Source of the DNA: Leptospira terpstrae serovar Hualin str. LT 11-33 = ATCC 700639
GTDB taxonomy: Bacteria; Spirochaetota; Leptospiria; Leptospirales; Leptospiraceae
Direction of reading: 5' to 3'
NCBI RefSeq assembly: GCF_000332495.1
Contig: NZ_AOGW02000011.1
Span: 148,501-212,500, forward strand
DNA length: 64,000 bases
This document shows positions 42,564 through 51,911 of the stretch, one piece after another. The translations under genes were made by a program, and so were the position numbers. Under the pieces are notes generated by a model. It was not told where the DNA came from, did no database searches, and saw nothing but the letters and a program-made list of their open reading frames with translations. Numbering within the stretch: the stretch's first letter is position 1; each line of letters starts with the position of its first letter.

Positions 42564-43145
42564 ATGTTACGACCAAGAATATTTATCATTCTATTTTGTA
42601 CTATCAATTTACTATCTTGCCAAACATCAGGAAATTACCTATCCAATAGAGGATTAGATTTTGCGGATTCTTTTACCTTGGGCGTGGAAACGAATCACTA
42701 TGGAGCAGGAGTTTGGCTTTGGTGTTTGGGGGGTGGGTTACAATTAAACCAAAATGCAAAAGGAATCGGAGTTCGTAACGGGCAATATGGTTTATACAAA
42801 GCTGGCGGAGTAGACGAAATAGGAATCTTTGGTGGACCGAGTAATAGAACATTCACGAACCAAATGGGTAATTCCTTTCTCATCCTAAACTCAAACCAAC
42901 ACAGACCCGTTTACCCTGACTTAAAAAGAAGTCGTAAAAAAACTTACGACGCCTCCAACATATTGATGTTAGTTTTTTTTACGGATAAAAAAACGAGCAC
43001 AGGAAAAAAACATTGTAACCAACCTGTAAGTGTTGAAGTTTCCCTCGGATTTTATTTGGGAATACGCGCTGGATTCAATTTCACAGAGTTTACAGATTTT
43101 TTATTTGGGACCACAACCTATGATTTTATGGAAGATGATGAATAA
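42564..43145 (+). CDS. Lipoprotein, unknown function
   Basis: 193 residues. Lipobox NLLSC (Cys about 19). The mature part starts SNRGLDFADSFTLGVET, followed by a Gly-rich aromatic stretch (YGAGVWLWCLGGGL) that may be membrane-associated beta structure, and later SLGFYLGIRAGFNFTEFTDFLFG. This looks like a Leptospira lipoprotein family of unknown role. Confidence 0.75.
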   Translation: MLRPRIFIILFCTINLLSCQTSGNYLSNRGLDFADSFTLGVETNHYGAGVWLWCLGGGLQLNQNAKGIGVRNGQYGLYKAGGVDEIGIFGGPSNRTFTNQMGNSFLILNSNQHRPVYPDLKRSRKKTYDASNILMLVFFTDKKTSTGKKHCNQPVSVEVSLGFYLGIRAGFNFTEFTDFLFGTTTYDFMEDDE

Positions 43146-43168
43146 AAAAACAATGAATATTAAAGTTA

Positions 43169-43408
43169 CTACCTTTCTCTAAACTTCTTTTTCACCTCAT
43201 TCAAAATCTCTTGATAATCAAGAGAACCTAAATGGTATTCAATGTCAGATTTACCTTTTCCATCTAAAAATTCTTCAAAAGACCAATCGTAACGATTTGG
43301 ATCTTTCCCCGAATCAAACCAATCCTTAAAAACAATAGAATTTCCTTCCAATAAAACTTCCACAAGGTGGTAGGGTTCAGAATTTTTCCAGTATCGTTTT
43401 TCTGTCAT
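43169..43408 (-). CDS. Small hypothetical protein
   Basis: 79 residues, acidic and aromatic (FKDWFDSGKDPNRYDWSFEEFLDG), no signal or membrane segment. No family recognised. The frame is clean from ATG 43408, and the protein-like composition supports it as real. Confidence 0.6.
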   Translation of the reverse strand: MTEKRYWKNSEPYHLVEVLLEGNSIVFKDWFDSGKDPNRYDWSFEEFLDGKGKSDIEYHLGSLDYQEILNEVKKKFRER

Positions 43409-43651
43409 ATTTCATTCACACCCATTCATCGATAAAATAATGATTCGATATCAAACTGAATTCAATCGAATTTCTAATGGAGTTCAATATAGGACGTTTT
43501 GAACCATTTGATTCTGTTGGAAAACTTTAAAATAAACAGTTCCAAGTTCTTACTTCGAAAAAATTAAAAAATGACAAAGTAAGCTTAGATTTACCTTGCA
43601 ATTTTCGTCTCTAAAAAATATGAATCACTTCAACAAGAAGGATAAAATCGA

Positions 43652-44044
43652 ATGATTATATTTCAATGCCCTACAGCAGTTACTGAATACCAGGAAGATA
43701 AAAAGATCGTTGTTCTAACTCAAACTGGTAAAAATACTGGGGCTAGTTTAAGAGACAGTTTGGATAAAGGTGTCGAAGCTCTCATTCAAAATAAAGCAGT
43801 CAAATGGTTGTCCGACAATCGAAATATGGGGACACATACTGCAGAAGATGTAGAATGGGTGAACAACGACTGGACTCCGAGAGCAATCAAAGCTGGTTGG
43901 AAAAAATGGGCACTTGTTCAACCACAATCTGCACTGTCCGCTATGTCTGAAAAAAACCTTGTAGATTTTTTTGCTACTAACGGTATAGAAGTCAAAATTT
44001 TTGAAACTCCTGAAGAAGGATTTAAGTGGTTGGAGTCAGTTTAG
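43652..44044 (+). CDS. STAS/SpoIIAA-like protein
   Basis: 130 residues, cytosolic, with alternating strands and helices (KIVVLTQTGK, AVKWLSDNRNMG, KKWALVQPQS, then a helix and IEVKIFETPEEGFKWLE). The layout resembles SpoIIAA-like STAS domains. AGAAGGA precedes the ATG. It ends 9 bases before the chemoreceptor-like gene, so the two are probably cotranscribed and may signal together. Confidence 0.65.
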   Translation: MIIFQCPTAVTEYQEDKKIVVLTQTGKNTGASLRDSLDKGVEALIQNKAVKWLSDNRNMGTHTAEDVEWVNNDWTPRAIKAGWKKWALVQPQSALSAMSEKNLVDFFATNGIEVKIFETPEEGFKWLESV

Positions 44045-44053
44045 ATTCCATAG

Positions 44054-45319
44054 ATGAAATTTAACAAACCAACTCATTACATAGTCTTATCGATTTTAGT
44101 AGTTTCAACACAAGTTGCTGCACTTCTATATTCAATATTGGGAAACGCGACACCAAGTTGGATTCAGATAATCCTACAATCGATAGGACTTCTTATTTCT
44201 CTATTTGCCATAATCTTAGTGATAATGCAAATCACTGAATATAAAAGACAATTCTCAATTATCAAAACCACTCTAACGAATGCGATTAAAGGAAATTTGA
44301 GTATTGATGCTTCTGTGAAATCAAAACTTAAAAAAAGTAATCAGGTAGATTCAATCCTACTTTCTCTATTTGAATTATTACATATTTTTCAAGATATCAT
44401 TACCCTATTAAAAGATGCTACTGCTGGTTTATCTGCATCAGTTGATAATGCAAAACTTGCTGATGATTCTTTTCATTCGAGTTTAATCAGACAAAAAGAT
44501 TACTCTCAAAATTTAGATTTAACTGTCCGTAAAATGACGGACAACATGACAAACATTGAAAATGCCTCTACAAATAACTATTCAACACTGATTAGAGTTT
44601 CAGAAAGTATTAAAATACTTTCTGAGCATATCAATGAATCAGAAAAAAATAGTAACCTTTCCAAAAGGTTGACCTTTGGCATTTCGGACAAAATCCAAAA
44701 AGGAAATAAAGCAATGGAGGAAATGGGAAAGGTAATAGAAAACATTGCAATCAGTTCTGGAAAAATTGAAGGAATGGTCATCGTCATTAAAGAAATCTCC
44801 GAACGAGTAAACCTATTAGCTTTAAATGCTTCCATAGAGGCAGCAAGAGCCGGTGAATACGGAAGTGGATTTGCTGTTGTGGCACAAGAAGTATCCAAAC
44901 TTGCAACTCAAACTTCAAATAGCATCAAAGAAATTGATAATAACGTTAAACGTAACAAAGAAGAAGTAACTCTTAACCGCCAAAAGATCAGTGAAACGAA
45001 CCAGTTGTACAAGGAAATCATTGGCGAAGTAAAACAAATTTTTGAAAAAATCGATTTCATTTCGGAATCTGCGACAAATCAAATTGATATTAAAGAGAAA
45101 CTCATATACGAATCCGAGCAACTCTCACAAATGTTAGCAGAGATTAAAGAAAATATTGCTGACCAAAATAACTCACAAAAATTAATTTCCGATGTTGCAC
45201 AAGCAATGGACTCAAGTGTAAAGGCAACTTTTTCGGAAGGAGAAAATTTATCTAAGTTGTTAGAGAATATAAAATCTACAACTGATGATATCGGTGGCGT
45301 TATTTTATTATTTAAGTAA
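44054..45319 (+). CDS. Methyl-accepting chemotaxis-like protein
   Basis: 421 residues. Two membrane helices at about 8-28 and 36-58 with almost no periplasmic loop, then a long coiled coil. The MCP signalling tip is [33 protein letters not shown] (about 246-278), the segment that contacts CheA/CheW. With no outside sensor domain, it must sense from the membrane or cytoplasm. The upstream STAS-like protein is a candidate input. Confidence 0.88.
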   Translation: MKFNKPTHYIVLSILVVSTQVAALLYSILGNATPSWIQIILQSIGLLISLFAIILVIMQITEYKRQFSIIKTTLTNAIKGNLSIDASVKSKLKKSNQVDSILLSLFELLHIFQDIITLLKDATAGLSASVDNAKLADDSFHSSLIRQKDYSQNLDLTVRKMTDNMTNIENASTNNYSTLIRVSESIKILSEHINESEKNSNLSKRLTFGISDKIQKGNKAMEEMGKVIENIAISSGKIEGMVIVIKEISERVNLLALNASIEAARAGEYGSGFAVVAQEVSKLATQTSNSIKEIDNNVKRNKEEVTLNRQKISETNQLYKEIIGEVKQIFEKIDFISESATNQIDIKEKLIYESEQLSQMLAEIKENIADQNNSQKLISDVAQAMDSSVKATFSEGENLSKLLENIKSTTDDIGGVILLFK

Positions 45320-45425
45320 AGTTACATTATACTATAGTTTACATTTCCTTGGTAAATTATCTAATTGCGCCAAGGATTTTCCATTGATTCGCAGTTTGTT
45401 TACATTTTGAATCAAAACACAAATC

Positions 45426-45453
45426 GTAAAACCTACCGCCAGTTAGGTTTTAC
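45426..45453. terminator. Strong hairpin in the intergenic region
   Basis: GTAAAACCTA and TAGGTTTTAC pair perfectly (10 bp) around an 8-base loop, 106 bases after the chemoreceptor stop. No T-run follows on the plus strand, so its role as a terminator is uncertain. The rest of 45320-45715 is AT-rich with no further feature. Confidence 0.4.
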
Positions 45454-45715
45454 AGAAAACCAAAGATAGCCGATTCATCTCCGAACTTTGTTCAAAAAAC
45501 AAACTCCTTTTTTATTGCGTCTTTTTAAAAAAATATCATTCTTTTTGATAATTTTTTCTCATTCTTTAATCTACGTACAATCACTATAATACAAATATCA
45601 TAATATTTATTACAAAATCCAATTCGCAATAGTTAGATTTTTATGATTGCCTATATTAAAATTTCATGATGTTCTTACTTTTTTATCTTTTTGTCATCCC
45701 CTTGGAAAATGAAAT

Positions 45716-48226
45716 ATGGATAAAGATGAGTCAAAAAAGGAATCAAAATCTATTAGCAAAATAAAGGCGCAATTAGATTTTCAATACATTTTCGAATCTC
45801 TTGCAGAACTTTATATGATCCTAGATTTAAACCTGAACATCATAGACATAAGTAATGCCTATGCAGATGCCACTCTTATCAAAAGAGAAAATGTAATTGG
45901 AAAAAACATTTTTGATATATTCCCAGATAATCCAGATGATGAAAATGCTGATGGTGTAAAACAACTTAAGTTTTCATTGATGCAAGTGCTTAATTACAAA
46001 GTTGCGAGCACTATGACAATGCAAAAGTATGATATTCCAAAATCTGATGGAAGTGGGTTCGAAGTAAGGTATTGGAGTCCAAGAAACACACCTGTATTAG
46101 ATAAAGAGGGAAACCTACTCTGCATTATCCATCGAGCAGAGGATGTAACAGAGTTTGCTTATTTGAAACAACAGAAATTAGTACAATCCGATATTACGGA
46201 AGATATGCAAGACCGAATTGCAAAGATGGAATTTGAAGTATTTACTCGTGCAAAAGAAGTTATTGAAAAAAATGAAGCCTTATTAAATAGCGAACAGAAT
46301 CTATCTATCACCTTAAGCTCGATTGGCGACGCAGTACTTACAACAGATGAACATGGAATTGTAAATCGGCTAAACCCTGTTGCCGAAGATTTGACAGGAT
46401 GGAAAGAAAAGGACGCTATGAGCCGTAATGTAAATGAAATTTTGCATTTGATTCATGCACAAACTGGATTACCCAAAGAAATTCCAATATTTGAAGTACT
46501 TTCTACAGGAAAACCAAAAGGGAATCACCAGGATTTAATGATAATCCATCGCGATGGCAGACAAATCAATATTTCAAACAACTGCGCACCTATTCGTAAC
46601 AGATCGGGTCAAATCATCGGATCCATTTTAGTGTTTCGTGATATTTCAGAAGAAGTAGCAGCAAAAACTATTTTAGAGAAAGCAAAGGAGAATGCAGAAT
46701 TAGCAAATAAAGCAAAGGATTCTTTTTTAGCTACCATGAGTCACGAGATTCGTACTCCACTTAGTGGCCTCATTGGGATGTTAGAATTACTTTCCAAAAC
46801 TGTGCTAAGCACCCAACAAAAGAATATGGTCAAAAATGCGTTGGAATCTGGAAATAGTTTACTCCGCATTTTAAGTGATATTCTGGATTGGTCAAAAATA
46901 GAAGAAGGAAAATTAGAATTATCTCTCCAGCCAACATCCATTAGTCGACTACTTTCCGAAGTAGTGACAACTTATTCCCATATTGCAAGTTCTAAAGGTT
47001 TAATTTTAACTTCGACAATTGATGAAAATATTTCAAATGCACACTTAATGGATCCTCTTAGGCTTTCGCAAGTTTTGAATAATTTTGTTAGTAATGGAAT
47101 CAAATTTACTTCAAATGGGAAAATTACAGTTTCTGCCGAGTTGGTAAAAAATCTCACTCATGCGCAACAAATACGATTTTCCGTCAATGATACAGGGATT
47201 GGTCTAAGTAAAAAAGACCAATCAAGATTGTTTCAATCATATACTCAAGCTACTGCTGATACTGCAAGATTGTATGGTGGAACAGGGCTTGGGCTTGCCA
47301 TCTGCAGGCGTTTAGCAGATTTAATGGATGGAGTGATCACAATTGATAGTACACCAAGTGTTGGCTCAACATTTAGTATTACACTTTCTCTACCTTGTAT
47401 AGATATTGATATTAATTCATTAAACACACTCACTGTTGAAGAAGATTCTATTGAACCTTTTTTAACTCCAATATCTAATACCCCGCGAATTTTGGTCGTG
47501 GATGATCATTCAGTAAACTTAGAATTATTGATTCGCCAAATTGAATTGTTCGGTATTCAAGTAGATGGAGCAGAAGACGGTGAAAAAGCACTTAAGTTAT
47601 GGTTGGAAAATAAATACGATCTAATAATTACAGACTGTCATATGCCAATTAAAGATGGTTATACACTGACAAAAGAAATTAGGAATTTAGAAAACAATAA
47701 TTATAAAAAAAGAATTCCAATCATCGCATATACCGCTAATGTTTTGAGCGATGAAAACGAACATTGTCTTTCTGTAGGGATGGATGAAATATTAATCAAA
47801 CCAGCACGTTTGACTGTACTTCAAAAAACTCTCCTCAAATGGATACCCACTTTATTAAATCCAATTCAAAATGAGTACTCAGATATTTACGTTAGCTCCA
47901 CATCACCAATCGACATAAAAGATCTCTCTAACATAGTAGCCGACAAATCAGAACAAATCGCAATTTTAAAAAAATTCAAACGACATCACAAAAATGATTT
48001 AGAAAAACTCATTGAAGAATTATCAAAAATGAATTTAACGGAAGCTGCACATCTTGCTCACAGGTTAAAAGGATCAAGCAAAGTAGCTGGCGCAAGAGAT
48101 CTAGTAAATGGATATTTAAAAATTGAATCCTTTATAAAAGATAACGATGTAGATAGTGCATTAAGAGAAATTGAGACAATGAAAGAAGATGTTCTGAGTA
48201 TGGAATCCTTCATTGAAATCCTATGA
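45716..48226 (+). CDS. Hybrid histidine kinase (PAS-PAS-HK-REC-Hpt)
   Basis: 836 residues without membrane helices. PAS domains at about 25-145 and 195-320. HisKA with MSHEIRTPLSG (His about 344). HATPase with NNFVSNGIKF, DTGIGLS and GGTGLGLAICRRL (about 450-560). Receiver domain with VVDDHS and phospho-Asp in TDCHMPIKDG (about 640). Hpt domain with LAHRLKGSSKVAGA (His about 780). This is a complete His-Asp-His phosphorelay. The REC-EAL gene 29 bases downstream lies where its output partner would be expected. Confidence 0.93.
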   Translation: MDKDESKKESKSISKIKAQLDFQYIFESLAELYMILDLNLNIIDISNAYADATLIKRENVIGKNIFDIFPDNPDDENADGVKQLKFSLMQVLNYKVASTMTMQKYDIPKSDGSGFEVRYWSPRNTPVLDKEGNLLCIIHRAEDVTEFAYLKQQKLVQSDITEDMQDRIAKMEFEVFTRAKEVIEKNEALLNSEQNLSITLSSIGDAVLTTDEHGIVNRLNPVAEDLTGWKEKDAMSRNVNEILHLIHAQTGLPKEIPIFEVLSTGKPKGNHQDLMIIHRDGRQINISNNCAPIRNRSGQIIGSILVFRDISEEVAAKTILEKAKENAELANKAKDSFLATMSHEIRTPLSGLIGMLELLSKTVLSTQQKNMVKNALESGNSLLRILSDILDWSKIEEGKLELSLQPTSISRLLSEVVTTYSHIASSKGLILTSTIDENISNAHLMDPLRLSQVLNNFVSNGIKFTSNGKITVSAELVKNLTHAQQIRFSVNDTGIGLSKKDQSRLFQSYTQATADTARLYGGTGLGLAICRRLADLMDGVITIDSTPSVGSTFSITLSLPCIDIDINSLNTLTVEEDSIEPFLTPISNTPRILVVDDHSVNLELLIRQIELFGIQVDGAEDGEKALKLWLENKYDLIITDCHMPIKDGYTLTKEIRNLENNNYKKRIPIIAYTANVLSDENEHCLSVGMDEILIKPARLTVLQKTLLKWIPTLLNPIQNEYSDIYVSSTSPIDIKDLSNIVADKSEQIAILKKFKRHHKNDLEKLIEELSKMNLTEAAHLAHRLKGSSKVAGARDLVNGYLKIESFIKDNDVDSALREIETMKEDVLSMESFIEIL

Positions 48227-48255
48227 GTAGTATATTGCTTTGTTAAGGTGAGATT

Positions 48256-49452
48256 ATGGTTGCAAATGAATTAACTTTTCTAGTGATAGAAGACGATGAC
48301 TTCCAAAGAGAAGTCATTGTAGATATTTTAGGACGATTAGGTTCTAAAAACATTCAGGAAGCTCGTACTGGAACGGAAGCACTCAATATTCTGAAGGATT
48401 CCACCTTAAGTTCGATCGATATCATTCTTTGCGATTTAAATATGCCGGAAATGGATGGGATGGAGTTTCTTAGACATATTGGAAATTCTCATTCTTCCAT
48501 TGCCACAATTATTATGAGTGCTTTGGATGGAGCATTGATTGAATCAGTTAGGAAAATGGCGAGCGCCTATGGGATTTATTTACTTGGCGCGATTGAAAAA
48601 CCAATTACACCAGCTCAACTAGAAGCTCTATTCTCTATTTACAAATCTCGTGAATCAAAACAAAAACAAGAATTCAAACATGGATCTCTTTTTACATTAG
48701 GTGAAATTCTCGAAGGACTAACCAATGGTGATTTCGTTCCATTCTTCCAACCAAAAATACATTTGGCTACTGGTAAATTGATTGGTGCGGAAGCTTTAGC
48801 AAGGTGGAGACATCCGCAACGGGGAGTTATAGCACCATATGCATTTATCGATTTATTAGAAAAATCAGGTCACATAGACATTCTGACATTTACTATGTTA
48901 GAACAATCAGCTAAGGCCTGTAAATTGATTCATGAAAAAGGACACGAGATATCAATTTCAGTTAATCTTTCTCTAACTTCATTAGCTGACATTAAACTTG
49001 CAGATAAAATTACTCACATTGTGTTAGAATCAGGAGTGAACCCCAAATTTATTATACTCGAAATTACAGAAACAGCGGCTATGACGGATATGGCACCCGC
49101 TCTTGAAAACCTAGCACGACTTCGTATGAAAGGATTTGGGTTATCGATCGATGATTATGGAACTGGATATTCAAGTATGCAGCAAATTTCTCGCATTGCA
49201 TTTACTGAATTAAAGATAGACCAATCTTTTGTTCGAGAAATGACCACTAGCAATGTATCAAAAGTTCTCATCAATTCAAGTATCGAAATGGCAACAAAAC
49301 TTCAAATGAAATGTACAGCAGAAGGCATTGAAACAAAAAATGATTGGGAACAACTGAAAAGTATGAATTGTGAATTAGGCCAAGGTTACTATATCGCAAA
49401 ACCTATGAGCTTAGATGAGTTTTTAAAATTTTGTGAACAAAATTTAAATTAG
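48256..49452 (+). CDS. REC-EAL response regulator, c-di-GMP phosphodiesterase
   Basis: 398 residues. Receiver domain (about 8-130): acidic EDDD, phospho-Asp in CDLNMP (about 59), MSALD and EKP. EAL domain (about 150-395): EALARW, ISVNLS, LEITET, DDYGTGYSS, LKIDQ, AEGIE and GQGY. All key catalytic residues are present, so it should hydrolyse c-di-GMP. AAGGTGAG precedes the ATG. It is the likely target of the upstream hybrid kinase. Confidence 0.94.
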   Translation: MVANELTFLVIEDDDFQREVIVDILGRLGSKNIQEARTGTEALNILKDSTLSSIDIILCDLNMPEMDGMEFLRHIGNSHSSIATIIMSALDGALIESVRKMASAYGIYLLGAIEKPITPAQLEALFSIYKSRESKQKQEFKHGSLFTLGEILEGLTNGDFVPFFQPKIHLATGKLIGAEALARWRHPQRGVIAPYAFIDLLEKSGHIDILTFTMLEQSAKACKLIHEKGHEISISVNLSLTSLADIKLADKITHIVLESGVNPKFIILEITETAAMTDMAPALENLARLRMKGFGLSIDDYGTGYSSMQQISRIAFTELKIDQSFVREMTTSNVSKVLINSSIEMATKLQMKCTAEGIETKNDWEQLKSMNCELGQGYYIAKPMSLDEFLKFCEQNLN

Positions 49453-49618
49453 AAAATATAGAATTGAATCATGTGCTTTTTAACCAATAGAATGAGCAGG
49501 GAACCAATTATTTTCAACAATATCTGAAATCTAACTGAAATGATTCTATTTACAGCAAAAAGATTCAAAAAAATATAATCCTTAGAATACTTTCACATTC
49601 TTAATTGGAACAAAGAAC

Positions 49619-50680
49619 ATGCCCACAAATATTGAATCAGATACTTTCGACGCCGTACAAAACTATTATGGAAAAGTTCTCCAAACAAATAAAGATTTAA
49701 AAACAACCGCTTGCTGCAGCATAGAAACAATGCCGCAATCCTATTTGCCATTCCTTTCCAAAATCCATTCAAATGTAAAAGATAAATTTTATGGATGTGG
49801 CTCTCCCTTCCCACCAGCATTATCCGGAAGAACTATATTGGATTTAGGATGTGGTACAGGAAGAGACGCCTATCTATTATCGCAATTAGTTGGTGAATCC
49901 GGATCAGTGATTGGAATTGATATGACGAAGGAACAGTTGGATGTAGCGATTTCTTATCTTGAATACCATCGTAAAGAATTTGGTTACCAAAAATCCAACG
50001 TTACATTTTTAGAAGGTTATATAGAAAACTTAAAGTCCTGCGGAATTGAGGATAACTCCATAGATTTAGTTGTATCCAACTGCGTCACAAACTTATCACC
50101 TAACAAAAAGCTTGTCTTTTCTGAAATTTTCCGAGTCCTGAAACCAGGAGGTGAATTGTATTTTTCCGATGTTTTCTCTGATCAAAGAATTCCCAATGAA
50201 TTAAAAGAGGATCCAGTTTTGCTTGGTGAATGTTTAGGTGGAGCCTTATATACAGAAGATTTTCGAAGATTACTCTTACAATTAGGTGTAAACGATTTTC
50301 GTATTGTATCGCAGTTTAAAATCAACTTACTAAACCCTGAGATCGAAAAGAAAGTTGGAAATATTAATTTTTATTCCATTACATTCAGAGCTTTTAAAAT
50401 TCCTTTAGAGGACCGCTGCGAAGACTACGGTCAAGTTGCCTATTACCAAGGTACTATTGATGGGTTCCCACATTCTTTTACTTTAGATGACCACCATGTT
50501 TTTACAACAGGGAAACCAATGTTAGTTTGTGGAAATACAGCAGACATGGTCTCTACAACTCATTATAAAGATCATTTCAAAATCATTGGGGACAAATCTA
50601 AACATTTTGGACTTTTTGATTGTGGTCCAAACCCGGTGGCTGCAAGTTCAGGTGACCAAACATCCGGTGCTTGTTGTTGA
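49619..50680 (+). CDS. arsM: Arsenite S-adenosylmethionine methyltransferase
   Basis: 353 residues. SAM motif ILDLGCGTGRDAYLL. The three cysteines used for As(III) binding in ArsM proteins appear in YGCGSPFP, SNCVTNLS and GECLGGALY. A C-terminal extension ends in GACC. It methylates arsenite to volatile or less toxic forms. No arsR or other ars gene is next to it. Confidence 0.93.
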   Translation: MPTNIESDTFDAVQNYYGKVLQTNKDLKTTACCSIETMPQSYLPFLSKIHSNVKDKFYGCGSPFPPALSGRTILDLGCGTGRDAYLLSQLVGESGSVIGIDMTKEQLDVAISYLEYHRKEFGYQKSNVTFLEGYIENLKSCGIEDNSIDLVVSNCVTNLSPNKKLVFSEIFRVLKPGGELYFSDVFSDQRIPNELKEDPVLLGECLGGALYTEDFRRLLLQLGVNDFRIVSQFKINLLNPEIEKKVGNINFYSITFRAFKIPLEDRCEDYGQVAYYQGTIDGFPHSFTLDDHHVFTTGKPMLVCGNTADMVSTTHYKDHFKIIGDKSKHFGLFDCGPNPVAASSGDQTSGACC

Positions 50681-50711
50681 TCTAGCGAAATACAAAATAA
50701 AAATTTGAAAG

Positions 50712-50742
50712 TTATCCATAGGGGAATTATCCCTATGGATAA
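50712..50742. terminator. Strong bidirectional terminator
   Basis: TTATCCATAGGG and CCCTATGGATAA pair perfectly (12 bp) around a 7-base loop, 31 bases after the arsM stop and just before the end of the convergent gene. A-rich and T-rich flanks suit both directions. Confidence 0.8.
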
Positions 50743-50751
50743 AAAGTTTAT

Positions 50752-51093
50752 TTACTTCTTTTTTCCTGCAGTTTTTTCAATAACAGGAGTTCCTTCTACG
50801 TAAACACAATTTAAAACTAACCAAATACCATGTTTTCCTTTGATAGTAACATCTTTTAAGCCAGTAGCACCAGGAGCTTTGCTAAGTGCATCGCGTGTTG
50901 CTTCAGCGATACTTTGGTTATACCAAGTATTATTAAAACCAGAGTAACCACACTCTCTACCTTCCACAGGTCCAGTTCCAACAACTTCTAAATTTGTAGG
51001 AACTTCCAAGGAAAACTCTTTAAAATTTCCAACTTTATACGAACAACTAACCGCAAATACAATTGCTCATAATGACAACCATTTCATATTCAT
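50752..51093 (-). pseudogene. Small lipoprotein gene interrupted by TGA in the signal peptide
   Basis: From ATG 51093, preceded by AAGGA, the frame reads MNMKWLSL, then TGA (51069-51067), then AIVFAVSCSYK and a full 85-residue mature part ending 50752. The lipobox (AVSC) and mature protein (GPVEGRECGYSG, LSKAPGATGLKDVTI) are intact, and no ATG, GTG or TTG restart follows before the lipobox. The family is a small Leptospira-type lipoprotein; I do not know its function. It could be a fixed nonsense mutation or a sequencing error. Confidence 0.7.
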
Positions 51094-51103
51094 ATTTTTC
51101 CTT

Positions 51104-51378
51104 TTATTTCAACTTTCTGATTTGGGCACAAGCAGATGCCATATCTGCATTCCATTGTAAGCCAACGTTTTGATTTTTGACATTACCTCTGGTTTTAGCG
51201 TCTGCAATTACATCATCATAAATCCCAATGATGACTGTTCCACATTTTTCGCCCAAAACAGTATCCGACAATTCTGCCGAATCATTTTCTGCTGGAACAA
51301 GGTATCCCACTTTTCCTGCAGTAACACAATTTGGCAAAAAAACAATAATTCCAAGAAGGAATATTTTTTGATTTTTAT
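51104..51378 (-). pseudogene. Small lipoprotein gene that lost its start codon
   Basis: The frame KNQKIFLLGIIVFLPNC (lipobox LPNC) followed by a 75-residue mature part (GTVIIGIYDDVIADAKTRG) is intact to its stop at 51104. Upstream, the frame has no ATG, GTG or TTG where a start is needed; the region reads GCGAATAAAAATC, consistent with loss of one G from an ATGAAA start. The only in-frame start (TTG 51337) would remove the signal sequence. It lies next to another broken lipoprotein gene. Confidence 0.6.
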
Positions 51379-51911
51379 TCGCCTTAATACGGTTATATGG
51401 TGGTAATCGAACCTTTTTGTAAAGAAAATAAAGCGTTAGTTGGTCGTTTCTTTTTTTCTGAAAATGGTATATAACAGAGCAGTTTTTGCCAGGAAAACTT
51501 TCGAAAAAGGCGAGAATTTTGTAACTTCCGAACAGAGTCTACAACTCCAGGTTATTTTATGAATTGACCAACTGACTAAAATACCTAAAAAGATAGCGTA
51601 TCTACATTTGAAATTTCCATAGATTTTTGATTACAGTAAAAATGTAACGAAACAAAGATGGTATTTTTCCAATGCCTTTTTTATAAAAATAACGACTTAA
51701 CCTCATTCAATCCATACAAAAAGAATTTTTCAGTGTGAACATAGTCCCGAAAGGAATCATTATATACCAAATCCCTAATATTTTCCCATCGGCTTTTTGC
51801 TTATAGAATTCACATTCCGCTTAATTTTTGGCACTTCACAAATAAAGAATATTCGTAAACATGAATTTTCGTATTTACTTTTTTTCATCACCATATAACT
51901 TTGTATATGTT
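51379..51911. other. 533-base intergenic region
   Basis: AT-rich, with no reading frame of note, no long hairpin and no recognised element. The open frame of the following gene begins at 51861, but its signal peptide starts at 51912. Confidence 0.45.

Noticed and set aside
51067..51069. In-frame TGA read as selenocysteine or tryptophan
   Set aside because: It falls in the hydrophobic core of a signal peptide, where selenocysteine would make no sense, and TGA is a normal stop for other genes here.
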